DNA of 5,245 nt from Dehalococcoidales bacterium (GTDB lineage: Bacteria; Chloroflexota; Dehalococcoidia; Dehalococcoidales; CSSed11-197). The position numbers were made by a program, and so were the translations under genes. Shown here one piece after another: positions 1-5,237 of the stretch. Location of the stretch: assembly GCA_028705415.1 (NCBI GenBank), contig JAQWDO010000067.1, positions 1-5,245 on the forward strand, in the 5' to 3' direction. The notes below the pieces were generated by a model that was not told where the DNA came from, searched no databases, and worked only from the letters and a program-made list of their open reading frames with translations. How positions within the stretch are numbered: the first letter of the stretch is position 1; each line of letters starts with the position of its first letter.

Positions 1-414
1 AGCCTGGGCATCACCGCACTGCTGGTACCGCCGCCAGAGCAAAACCGCCTCCCAGCCACCAACTCCTTCAACAGTTCGGGAAATGCCAAGCCGGATTTCA
101 ACTTTTTTAAGCCCACCGTAGAGATTCTTGTGCCAGCAATCAAACATCAAGTCCCGGTGGGAGCGGCAGTGACGCCTCAAGTCCAGGCCCAGAGCATCGT
201 GGATAAAAGGCAGGTCGAACCTTTGACCATTGTATGTATATATTGTGTCTACACCGCAAATGGCTTCCTCGATACTTGAGCGGGTGATTTTTTCCCCAAC
301 CAGCTGGACCAGCTGCTGGCTGGTCCGGCTAACCAGGAAAATTCCCACCACTGTTATTGAGCACGATACCGGAGAAAGCCCGGTTGTTTCGATATCTATA
401 TAAGCATCTTGCAT
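1..414 (-). CDS. RNase H-fold (DEDD) 3'-5' exonuclease-like protein, YprB/RNase_H_2 type, partial (C-terminus beyond the left edge)
   Basis: I translated this frame by hand: it is open for exactly 138 codons from an ATG at 414 to the window edge. Near the N-terminus is YIDIETTGLSP (residues 5-15), the ExoI motif with candidate metal ligands D7 and E9, followed by ITVVGIF. Residues 59-71 read YTYNGQRFDLPFI, the ExoII motif with D67. HRDLM (86-90) and the L-x-x-VE-x-x-LGISR stretch (102-113) match the usual middle of YprB-like domains. The third motif, expected near a YN-x-x-D stretch, would lie in the missing part. The family is predicted to be a metal-dependent nuclease; its substrate is unknown. 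An in-frame TAA sits two codons upstream, so the ATG is the first possible start. The Shine-Dalgarno is weak (AGGGA about 13 nt upstream). It follows the WYL regulator gene after 51 bp on the same strand, suggesting co-transcription. I am confident of the fold and not of the biological role. Confidence 0.82.
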   Translation of the reverse strand, partial: MQDAYIDIETTGLSPVSCSITVVGIFLVSRTSQQLVQLVGEKITRSSIEEAICGVDTIYTYNGQRFDLPFIHDALGLDLRRHCRSHRDLMFDCWHKNLYGGLKKVEIRLGISRTVEGVGGWEAVLLWRRYQQCGDAQA

Positions 415-423
415 ATCTTACAG

Positions 424-454
424 TTTATCCCTGAGTGAAGTCGCAATCAGTCAA
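424..454 (-). promoter_or_regulatory. Possible weak promoter ahead of the nuclease gene
   Basis: On the minus strand, TTGACT (449-454, five of six to the -35 consensus) is followed after 19 nt by GATAAA (424-429, four of six to the -10 consensus). The spacer is longer than the usual 16-18 nt. Transcription would start only a few bases before the ATG at 414. The TTGACT also lies in the loop of a small inverted repeat, GCAAT-7 nt-ATTGC (443-459). This could give the nuclease gene its own transcript, but it may be chance, because the gene can also be read from the upstream regulator. Confidence 0.22.
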
Positions 455-465
455 ATTGCCCATGT

Positions 466-1437
466 TCAGGAATAGATAGCCGCCATCCTGGCGGCCTGGT
501 CACTTATCTTCCGCCTGAACCATTCCGGAGAAATCACTTCAACATTATCTCCCCAGCCGAGTATCCAGTTTACCAGTTCGGGAGTGTCATTGACCTCCAT
601 CGTCATCCCAAGAGAACCGTCGCCCTTTTTTTCCAGCTTCTGGGAAGGATGCCAGACAGATTCTTCAATAATGCGTGAAATCTGTTGTCTGAACCTCAGC
701 TCAACTATCGTTAACTCATCGCTGGTTACCATGATACCCAGCGACGGGCTGAGATAACGGTTGGCATCGAATTCTTCCGGTATCGTGTAATGCTCTTCAG
801 TGACATACACACTCTGGATTCGTTCGATTTTGAAGGTGCGGATCTCTTTCTTGAGCAAGCAATAAGCGATCACGTAACAGCTTCGCCCGCTGGCTGCCGG
901 TTCTATAAAATAGGGCTCTATTATCCGGCTGGCTGCTGTTTCGGCATCCAGAGATTTGTATACAATCTTTGCCCTCGAGCGGGTAATCCAGGCCTGCGCC
1001 AGAAGTGACAGGTTGCGGTTCAGCCGGGGGTCTGCCGGCAAATCCTGCATCCAGCGGCAAGCCTTGCTGATCTCCTCCTGCAGAGGCAGGGGCACAATCT
1101 TTTCAAGCTTGAGAAAGAGGCTGGCCATATCCACAGAGTTTCGGCGCGCAAACTGCATAAGCAGCCTTAAGGAAAGAAAGATCTGGATAGCTTCCGGCAC
1201 TGTCAGGTTCAAGGGCGGAAGAAAATGCTTGTTGCTGATATAATACCTGGTTTTTTCTTCCCATATCGGAACACCAGCCTGTTCCAGTTCTTTAATGTCC
1301 CGATAAACCGTGCGTACATTAACTCCCAGATGCCCGGATAGTTCCTTCGCAGTCACACCCTCCTTGCCATCGGCAATCATCTGGTAGACTTTGAGCAGTC
1401 TGGGAAAATGATCAAGCTCGCACCTGATGGATTCCAT
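466..1437 (-). CDS. HTH-WYL-WCX transcriptional regulator (YafY/PafBC-like architecture), 323 aa
   Basis: This is a predicted cytoplasmic DNA-binding regulator that senses a ligand, possibly a nucleic acid, through its WYL domain. Residues about 11-57 form a winged helix-turn-helix of the HTH_11/DeoR type: VTAKELSGHLGVNVRTVYRD followed by IKELEQAGVPI. Residues about 146-217 form the WYL domain, with RIIEPYFIEP and RTFKIERI (199-206) matching its conserved arginine-rich strand. The name-giving W-Y-L triplet reads C-Y-V here (187-189). Residues about 242-317 form the WCX C-terminal domain, with WHPSQ, LGWGDNVEVISP and a terminal AARMAAIYS. The length is normal for the family. I chose the ATG at 1437 rather than an upstream ATG at 1521 in the same frame because AAAGGGGG lies 10 nt before it and because the best promoter lies between the two ATGs. 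The gene is divergent from mntP and is followed by a nuclease-like gene on the same strand. The target is unknown; autoregulation from the shared intergenic region is plausible. Confidence 0.9.
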   Translation of the reverse strand: MESIRCELDHFPRLLKVYQMIADGKEGVTAKELSGHLGVNVRTVYRDIKELEQAGVPIWEEKTRYYISNKHFLPPLNLTVPEAIQIFLSLRLLMQFARRNSVDMASLFLKLEKIVPLPLQEEISKACRWMQDLPADPRLNRNLSLLAQAWITRSRAKIVYKSLDAETAASRIIEPYFIEPAASGRSCYVIAYCLLKKEIRTFKIERIQSVYVTEEHYTIPEEFDANRYLSPSLGIMVTSDELTIVELRFRQQISRIIEESVWHPSQKLEKKGDGSLGMTMEVNDTPELVNWILGWGDNVEVISPEWFRRKISDQAARMAAIYS

Positions 1438-1447
1438 TAGCCTTATT

Positions 1448-1455
1448 CCCCCTTT
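1448..1455 (-). promoter_or_regulatory. Shine-Dalgarno site deciding the start of the WYL regulator gene
   Basis: Read on the minus strand this is AAAGGGGG, 10 nt before the ATG at 1437. A second short AAGG (1441-1444) lies closer. No comparable site precedes the alternative ATG at 1521, so this site fixes the protein at 323 residues. Confidence 0.7.
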
Positions 1456-1483
1456 ATGTTTTCCTCTGGCCTCAGACGTGTAT

Positions 1484-1513
1484 ATTATAAACTCTGTGCG
1501 CCTCAAATGACAC
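1484..1513 (-). promoter_or_regulatory. Sigma-70/sigma-A type promoter of the WYL regulator (and probably the nuclease gene)
   Basis: On the minus strand a perfect TATAAT (-10, 1484-1489) is preceded by GTGTCA (-35, 1508-1513, four of six to TTGACA) with an 18-nt spacer. Transcription would start near 1477, giving a leader of roughly 40 nt that contains the Shine-Dalgarno site at 1448-1455. No terminator separates the regulator from the nuclease gene, so both could be read from here. The -10 match is strong; the assignment rests on pattern and position only. Confidence 0.6.
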
Positions 1514-1523
1514 CCCGACACGG

Positions 1524-1534
1524 GTTCGAAGAAC
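1524..1534. promoter_or_regulatory. Inverted repeat GTTC-GAA-GAAC, candidate operator in the divergent region
   Basis: Perfect 4-bp arms flank a 3-bp centre, placed between the regulator promoter (-35 at 1508-1513) and the candidate mntP promoter. A related half-size palindrome, GTTGAAC, occurs at 1571-1577, next to the predicted mntP start of transcription. A protein bound here could affect both directions. The arms are short, so chance occurrence is possible. It does not match the Gram-positive LexA box, in which the order of the half-sites is reversed, nor the known MntR box. Confidence 0.3.
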
Positions 1535-1540
1535 AGGTAT

Positions 1541-1570
1541 TTCTAAATAAACAGAGAATTATGGCATACT
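1541..1570 (+). promoter_or_regulatory. Candidate extended -10 promoter of mntP, near-leaderless
   Basis: TGG-CATACT (1562-1570) resembles an extended -10 element (TGn plus four of six to TATAAT). A weak -35 such as TTCTAA lies at 1541-1546, 18 nt upstream of the hexamer. Only 9 nt separate the hexamer from the ATG at 1580, so transcription would start at or just before the start codon. This agrees with the absence of a Shine-Dalgarno site ahead of mntP. The consensus match is modest. Confidence 0.35.
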
Positions 1571-1579
1571 GTTGAACCA

Positions 1580-2146
1580 ATGCCAGAAATTGATATTAGC
1601 TACCTGCTGTTAATCGCACTTGGCCTCAGCGCCGATTGCTTTGCCGTTTCTCTGGGTATCGGCACTCATGAGAAAAAAATTTCCATATCTGCCATGTTCA
1701 GAATTGGAACCAGCTTTTCGTTATTCCAGGCTTTAATGCCTGTTTTTGGCTGGCTGCTGGGCAAAAGTGTCATATCTATGCTGGCCCCGGTCACCGGCTG
1801 GGGCGCCTTTTTATTGCTCGCCCTGGTCGGGGGGCACATGCTCTGGGAAGGAATAACAAACAGGGAACAAAAGAAAAAACCGGGCGATTATACCCGCGGC
1901 TGGCTACTGGTCGGATTGAGCTTTGCCACCAGTATTGATGCCATGGCAGCCGGTTTGAGCTTTGCAATGGCTGCAGTTTCTCTACCCGGCGCCTGCCTGA
2001 TCATCGGCGTTACCGCCTTTATAGCTTCAGCAGCTGGATACATTATTGGCAATCGCTCCGGAAGACTGCTGGGACGCTGGGCAGAGGTTTTGGGCGGAAT
2101 TTTACTGATTGGTATCGGCGTGCATATGTTGGTTGGCTCCCTGTAA
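1580..2146 (+). CDS. mntP: Manganese efflux pump MntP, 188 aa
   Basis: This is an inner-membrane exporter of Mn(II), protecting against manganese excess. The protein is almost entirely hydrophobic, with six likely membrane segments at about residues 6-28, 40-61, 66-90, 107-131, 135-157 and 167-187. The family's two intramembrane aspartates are present: D19 in GLSADCFAVSLGIG (segment 1) and D120 in SFATSIDAMAAGLSFA (segment 4), equivalent to the functionally important D16 and D118 of the E. coli protein. RIGTSFSLFQALMPVFGW in segment 2 and GRWAEVLGGILLIGIGVHML at the end are also typical. The length of 188 is normal for the family. The first possible start in this frame is the ATG at 1580 (TAA stop at 1544-1546, no ATG, GTG or TTG between). 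No Shine-Dalgarno site precedes it. No yybP-ykoY manganese riboswitch or MntR-like box was recognised in the short upstream region. The gene is divergent from the WYL regulator. The cysteine after D19, where other members often have alanine, may be neutral. Confidence 0.92.
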   Translation: MPEIDISYLLLIALGLSADCFAVSLGIGTHEKKISISAMFRIGTSFSLFQALMPVFGWLLGKSVISMLAPVTGWGAFLLLALVGGHMLWEGITNREQKKKPGDYTRGWLLVGLSFATSIDAMAAGLSFAMAAVSLPGACLIIGVTAFIASAAGYIIGNRSGRLLGRWAEVLGGILLIGIGVHMLVGSL

Positions 2147-2148
2147 TT

Positions 2149-2167
2149 TGCCCCCGGGCAGTTTTTT
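2149..2167 (+). terminator. Weak intrinsic terminator after mntP
   Basis: TGCCC-CC-GGGCA (2149-2160) can form a short GC-rich stem (four pairs with a 4-nt loop, or five with a strained 2-nt loop) followed by G and six T residues. It begins 2 nt after the mntP stop. The stem is short, so termination may be partial. It lies immediately upstream of the promoter elements of the next gene. Confidence 0.4.
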
Positions 2168-2170
2168 GTG

Positions 2171-2179
2171 TGCTATAAT
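2171..2179 (+). promoter_or_regulatory. Extended -10 promoter of the tRNA nucleotidyltransferase gene
   Basis: TGC-TATAAT is a perfect extended -10 element. No good -35 lies 16-18 nt upstream (TTGCCC at 2148-2153 is 20 nt away), which extended -10 promoters tolerate. Transcription would start near 2186, leaving a leader of about 18 nt that holds the AGGA site at 2194-2197. This rules out the in-frame GTG at 2168 as a start on this transcript. Confidence 0.6.
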
Positions 2180-2193
2180 TGCCAGTTAACCGC

Positions 2194-2197
2194 AGGA
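2194..2197 (+). promoter_or_regulatory. Shine-Dalgarno site deciding the start of cca
   Basis: AGGA lies 6 nt upstream of the ATG at 2204, at ideal spacing. It supports the 424-residue protein over a version 12 residues longer from the GTG at 2168. Confidence 0.65.
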
Positions 2198-2203
2198 ATT
2201 GGT

Positions 2204-3478
2204 ATGAAACCTCCAAACACTGAAACAATTATATACCGGCTCAAATCCGGCCTTCCGGATGAACTTCACCGCCTGCTCGAACAGGCAGGCAGGCATTGCC
2301 TGAAGCGGGGAGAAAGTCTCTATATTGCCGGAGGCATGGTAAGGGACTTGCTGCTTTGTTTGCCCGGCAAGGATATCGACCTGGTTGTAGAGGGAGATTC
2401 TCATTCACTGGCAATTGAATTGGCCAGGATCTTTGACGGTGAAATAACCCTGCATGAACAATTCCGAACTGCCAAACTCAGCGTAGGAGGTTTTTCCATT
2501 GATGTTGCAACTGCCAGGAAGGAAGCATACAGCCACCCCGGGGCGCTTCCGACAGTACAGGCCGGAACAATCGAGGACGATCTCAGGCGGCGGGATTTTT
2601 CTATAAACTCCATGGCCATATCTGTTTCCGGGGAAAACTACGGCAGGCTGATCGATCCCCTGGGAGGGTTTGCCGATCTTGAAGGCAGGCTTGTACGCAT
2701 CCTGCATCCCGCCAGTTTCACAGATGACCCTACCCGCATCTTTCGGGCAATACGCTATGAGCAAAGATTCGGATTTCAACTTCAAACGGCACCCCTGAAA
2801 CTGCTGGAAAAAGGAAAGGGAAACATTTCCTCCCTCTCTGCAGACCGGCTGCGCTATGAGTTTGAGTGTATTTTTGCAGAACAGGCGCCTGAAATGGCCC
2901 TTGCCAGGGCTTATCAGCTTTCAGTGTTAGGGGAAATTTCCGAAGCCCTGATTTTTGACAAAACAGAGGCAAAATGGTTCGAAGCCGCCAGGGGAGCTTA
3001 CTCTCCGCAAGCTGTTCCATTTGCTCTTTACATGGCACTGCTGAACTACCGGCTAGGCAATGAAGACAACAATAAACTGATCAAGCGGTTAAATCTCCCC
3101 GCTGACGCAGCAAAAACAGTCTCCGGCATCAGCCGGTTAAAGCAAAAACAGGACGATTTAAAGAAAGCGGATATGCGGCCTTCGGATATTTATTACCTGC
3201 TTGCGGGTTTTGACCCTCTGGCTATCAAAGCGTGCGCTATTGCCTGTCCACACCACATAGTAAAAAAGCGCCTTGAATTATATTTGACAGAACTTCGGCA
3301 CATCAGGCCAATCCTGGGGGGAGAGGATCTGATCAGGCTCGGCTACTCTCCGGGCCCGGCTATCGGCCAAGCTCTACTGGCAATTCAGGAAAAACGGCTT
3401 AACGGAAGCGTTTCTTCCCGGCAGCAGGAAACGGAACTGGCCAGAAACCTGCTCCAGGACAGCAAGCCGGAGCAATAA
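2204..3478 (+). CDS. cca: tRNA nucleotidyltransferase / poly(A) polymerase family protein (CCA- or A-adding), 424 aa
   Basis: This class II nucleotidyltransferase builds or repairs the 3'-terminal CCA of tRNA without a template, using CTP and ATP, in the cytoplasm. The catalytic head has the GG-x-VRD motif (residues 43-48), then DID (57-59) as the metal-binding aspartates, followed by LVVEGD. RRDFSINSMA (129-138) and DPTRIFRAIRYEQRFGF (175-191) form the sugar/base-selecting and neck motifs. ADRLRYEF (213-220) matches the ER-x-x-E element of the neck. The all-helical C-terminal half ends with the G-x-DLIRLGYSPGPAIG segment (372-388). No HD, CBS or DHH domain is present. The ATG at 2204 is chosen over an in-frame GTG at 2168 because AGGA lies 6 nt before it and an extended -10 overlaps the region just after the GTG. 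Some bacteria split the job between CC-adding and A-adding enzymes of this same family, and the sequence alone does not settle which activity this one has. It ends 8 bp from the convergent ispE stop. Confidence 0.9.
   Translation: MKPPNTETIIYRLKSGLPDELHRLLEQAGRHCLKRGESLYIAGGMVRDLLLCLPGKDIDLVVEGDSHSLAIELARIFDGEITLHEQFRTAKLSVGGFSIDVATARKEAYSHPGALPTVQAGTIEDDLRRRDFSINSMAISVSGENYGRLIDPLGGFADLEGRLVRILHPASFTDDPTRIFRAIRYEQRFGFQLQTAPLKLLEKGKGNISSLSADRLRYEFECIFAEQAPEMALARAYQLSVLGEISEALIFDKTEAKWFEAARGAYSPQAVPFALYMALLNYRLGNEDNNKLIKRLNLPADAAKTVSGISRLKQKQDDLKKADMRPSDIYYLLAGFDPLAIKACAIACPHHIVKKRLELYLTELRHIRPILGGEDLIRLGYSPGPAIGQALLAIQEKRLNGSVSSRQQETELARNLLQDSKPEQ
3450..3474. other. Inverted repeat at the end of cca, possible hairpin
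   Basis: TGCTCC (3450-3455) and GGAGCA (3469-3474) are perfect 6-bp arms around a 13-nt loop, overlapping the last codons of cca and lying just downstream of ispE on the other strand. No T-run follows on the plus strand, and only three T residues follow on the minus strand. It may stabilise transcript ends of the two convergent genes, but it is not a convincing intrinsic terminator. Confidence 0.25.
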
Positions 3479-3486
3479 CCAGGATT

Positions 3487-4359
3487 CTATATAAAGCCTG
3501 CAGGCCCCAAAGAGTCCAGGGTATGAGCAAGTATTGCTTTCAATCCCTGTTGTTTTAAACGCTGGACTATCTGTTCAGCAGCAGTTTTATCTGTTTCCAT
3601 TGAAAAAAGCACCGGACCTGAGCCTGCCATATTCACCCTGCTGGCTCCAGCCAGATAGAATTGTTCCTTGTACCAATCGATGCCGCCAAAAACCTGTCCC
3701 GCCACCCTTTCGAACACGTTATAAAGATCAGGAAGCGTTTTCATATCACCATGGGCAAGGGAAGAGATGAAATCATCGGTTATCCTGCCGGCAGTGAAGT
3801 TTCCTGGCCTCAGACATGCATACATCTTCTCGGTCTTGCCGGGAGTATCCATGTCTGCCGGAATCAGCAAAATGACCCAGTAATGCGGCAGTGCCGGCAA
3901 GGGGCTTACCTTTTCACCCCTGCCCGATACCAGAGCAGTACCTCCGGTGAGAAAGAAAGGCACATCACTGCCCAGCTTTTCTGCCAGGTGGTATAAATCG
4001 CCCGGAGGGAGGTCAGCCTGAAGCAGATGGTTGAGACCTATTAGCGTGATAGCCGCAGCACTGCTTTCTCCCCCCAACCCGGCAGAAAAGGGAATGTTTT
4101 TGTGGATATTAATCCTGGCTCCACCACCAGCTCCCAAACGCGAGACAAAAAGTGATGAGGCCCTGGATACCAGGCTCTTTTCAGCCTTCCAGTCAGGACT
4201 ATCACATAGAAAGGCAAAATTTTCAGCCGGCTCAAACTCCAGGATATCCGACAACGAGATAGCCTGTATAATACTGGCAACCTCGTGATATCCATCCGGG
4301 CGCTTTCCAATTACTTCCAGGGTCAGGTTAATTTTTGCCGGGGCTTTCAGTGCAAACAT
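3487..4359 (-). CDS. ispE: 4-diphosphocytidyl-2-C-methyl-D-erythritol kinase IspE, 290 aa
   Basis: This cytoplasmic GHMP kinase phosphorylates CDP-methylerythritol at the 2-hydroxyl with ATP, a middle step of the MEP pathway to isopentenyl diphosphate. The N-terminus KAPAKINLTLEVIGKRPDGYHE (5-26) holds the catalytic lysine K9 and the substrate-contacting GYHE. The ATP-binding glycine-rich loop is P-x-x-AGLGGESSAAA (90-103). LGSDVPFFLTGGTALVSGRGE (129-149) holds the catalytic aspartate D132. MAGSGPVLF (244-252) is the third GHMP motif. The length is normal. Within the glycine loop, E98 and A101 stand where many orthologues have G and D/N (GGGSSDAA), a modest variation. The start ATG is preceded by a strong AAGGAG with 7-nt spacing (4367-4372), located inside the ksgA coding sequence. 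The gene overlaps the 3' end of ksgA by 13 nt, so the two are almost certainly co-transcribed and probably translationally coupled. It is convergent to cca. Confidence 0.96.
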   Translation of the reverse strand: MFALKAPAKINLTLEVIGKRPDGYHEVASIIQAISLSDILEFEPAENFAFLCDSPDWKAEKSLVSRASSLFVSRLGAGGGARINIHKNIPFSAGLGGESSAAAITLIGLNHLLQADLPPGDLYHLAEKLGSDVPFFLTGGTALVSGRGEKVSPLPALPHYWVILLIPADMDTPGKTEKMYACLRPGNFTAGRITDDFISSLAHGDMKTLPDLYNVFERVAGQVFGGIDWYKEQFYLAGASRVNMAGSGPVLFSMETDKTAAEQIVQRLKQQGLKAILAHTLDSLGPAGFI

Positions 4360-5237
4360 TCGCCTTCTCCTTCATCCTTTTTGAGCACTCTCCAGAGGCA
4401 GCACCATTCCTCAACAGAAAGGCTTTCCGCCCTTCTTTTTGGTTCAATTCCCGCCTCGAGCATCCTCCCTGATACGTTTTCCTTGTCCATTCCAAGGCCG
4501 TGAGAAAGTGTATTTATCAGTTGTTTTCGCGGCGAGCCAAATCCGGCTCGAACAACTTCAAAAAAACTGCCACGGCACCCGGCCGGTATGATTTCCTCAG
4601 GATAACTTGTCACCCGGACGACAGCCGAGTCTACTTTAGGCACAGGGTGAAAACTTCTGGCCGGAACCGCAGAAATGATCTCTGCCCGCCCGTACAACTG
4701 GACCCCGACACTCAGCAGGCTCATTTTTCCGGGAATGGCCGCAATTGAACGTGCAACTTCTTTTTGAACCATTACCACCATAAGGCACGGGCGAACCTCA
4801 GCTTCCAGAAAGTGGCGTAAAACTGGAGAAGTGATGTAATAGGGAAGATTGGCAATTACCTTATACCGGGTTTCTCCCGGGGGCAGAACTTCTGAAGGCC
4901 GGGTGCCCAGCACATCCCGGTTAAGAATACTTACGTTATCGATTCCCGATAACCGGCCCCCAAGATTAGCCGCCAGGCTTGAATCAATTTCTATACAGAT
5001 AACCTGCCCGGCCAGTTTAGCAAGCTCGAGCGTCAATACTCCCAATCCCGGCCCAACTTCAATGATGACGTCTTCCTTCGTAATACCGCCTGACGCTATA
5101 ATCTTGCCAAGCACCCGCCTGCCCACCAGAAAATGCTGCCCGAGGCTTTTCCTGGCTTTGAGGCCTGATTCCTTCAACAGATCCCGGGTCTCTTTGCCAA
5201 GCGATGGCTTGCTGTTTTTATCTCCGGTTTTTTCCAA
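4347..5237 (-). CDS. rsmA: 16S rRNA (adenine1518-N6/adenine1519-N6)-dimethyltransferase RsmA/KsgA, 296 aa
   Basis: The enzyme (rsmA, also called ksgA) uses S-adenosylmethionine to dimethylate two adjacent adenosines in the 3'-terminal helix 45 of 16S rRNA during small-subunit assembly; its loss gives kasugamycin resistance. The Rossmann methyltransferase signature is clear: SLGQHFL (31-37), EVGPGLGVLTLELA (60-73, SAM loop), CIEID (81-85, ribose-binding acid), the catalytic NLPYYIT (130-136), then SFHPVPKVDSAVV (195-207) and the C-terminal GFGSPRKQLINTL (232-244). The segment PGKMSLLS (169-176) is about two residues shorter than the usual PGTK-x-YG-x-LS and lacks its YG. The start is TTG at 5237, which directly follows an in-frame TAG (5238-5240). 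It gives an N-terminus slightly longer than in B. subtilis KsgA, and no Shine-Dalgarno can be judged because the window ends 8 bp upstream. An in-frame TTG at residue 21 would cut into the conserved N-terminal helix, so I prefer 5237. It is the first gene of the visible ksgA-ispE operon. Confidence 0.95.
   Translation of the reverse strand: MEKTGDKNSKPSLGKETRDLLKESGLKARKSLGQHFLVGRRVLGKIIASGGITKEDVIIEVGPGLGVLTLELAKLAGQVICIEIDSSLAANLGGRLSGIDNVSILNRDVLGTRPSEVLPPGETRYKVIANLPYYITSPVLRHFLEAEVRPCLMVVMVQKEVARSIAAIPGKMSLLSVGVQLYGRAEIISAVPARSFHPVPKVDSAVVRVTSYPEEIIPAGCRGSFFEVVRAGFGSPRKQLINTLSHGLGMDKENVSGRMLEAGIEPKRRAESLSVEEWCCLWRVLKKDEGEGECLH
4367..4372 (-). promoter_or_regulatory. Shine-Dalgarno site of ispE inside ksgA
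   Basis: Read on the minus strand this is AAGGAG, 7 nt before the ispE ATG at 4359. It lies within the final codons of ksgA, so ribosomes ending at the ksgA TGA (4347-4349) are positioned to reinitiate on ispE. Confidence 0.7.

Noticed and set aside
443..459. Small hairpin GCAAT-7 nt-ATTGC between the WYL and nuclease genes as a terminator
   Set aside because: The stem is only 5 bp and AT-containing, and no T-run follows on the minus strand.
1438..1521. 28-residue N-terminal extension of the WYL regulator from the ATG at 1521
   Set aside because: The extension lacks family similarity, has no Shine-Dalgarno site, and lies across the best promoter. The ATG at 1437 has a good site.
1512..1540. 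tRNA-like T-loop sequence GGGTTCGAA
   Set aside because: The flanking bases do not form a T-stem, and there is no acceptor, D or anticodon arm around it.
1438..1579. Manganese riboswitch (yybP-ykoY) or MntR box upstream of mntP
   Set aside because: I recognised neither the conserved riboswitch loops nor an MntR-like palindrome, and the candidate promoter leaves no room for a leader.
2168..2203. GTG start 12 residues upstream for the nucleotidyltransferase
   Set aside because: A perfect extended -10 lies at 2171-2179, and AGGA precedes the ATG at 2204 at ideal spacing.
3496..3505. Perfect 10-bp palindrome GCCTGCAGGC near the end of ispE
   Set aside because: It lies in conserved-length coding sequence, is too short to be significant alone, and has no partner copy nearby.
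4041..4310. Open frames opposite or overlapping ispE, cca and the WYL gene, including 4041-4310
   Set aside because: They overlap well-supported genes in other frames, resemble no protein family, and lack ribosome sites; they are shadows.
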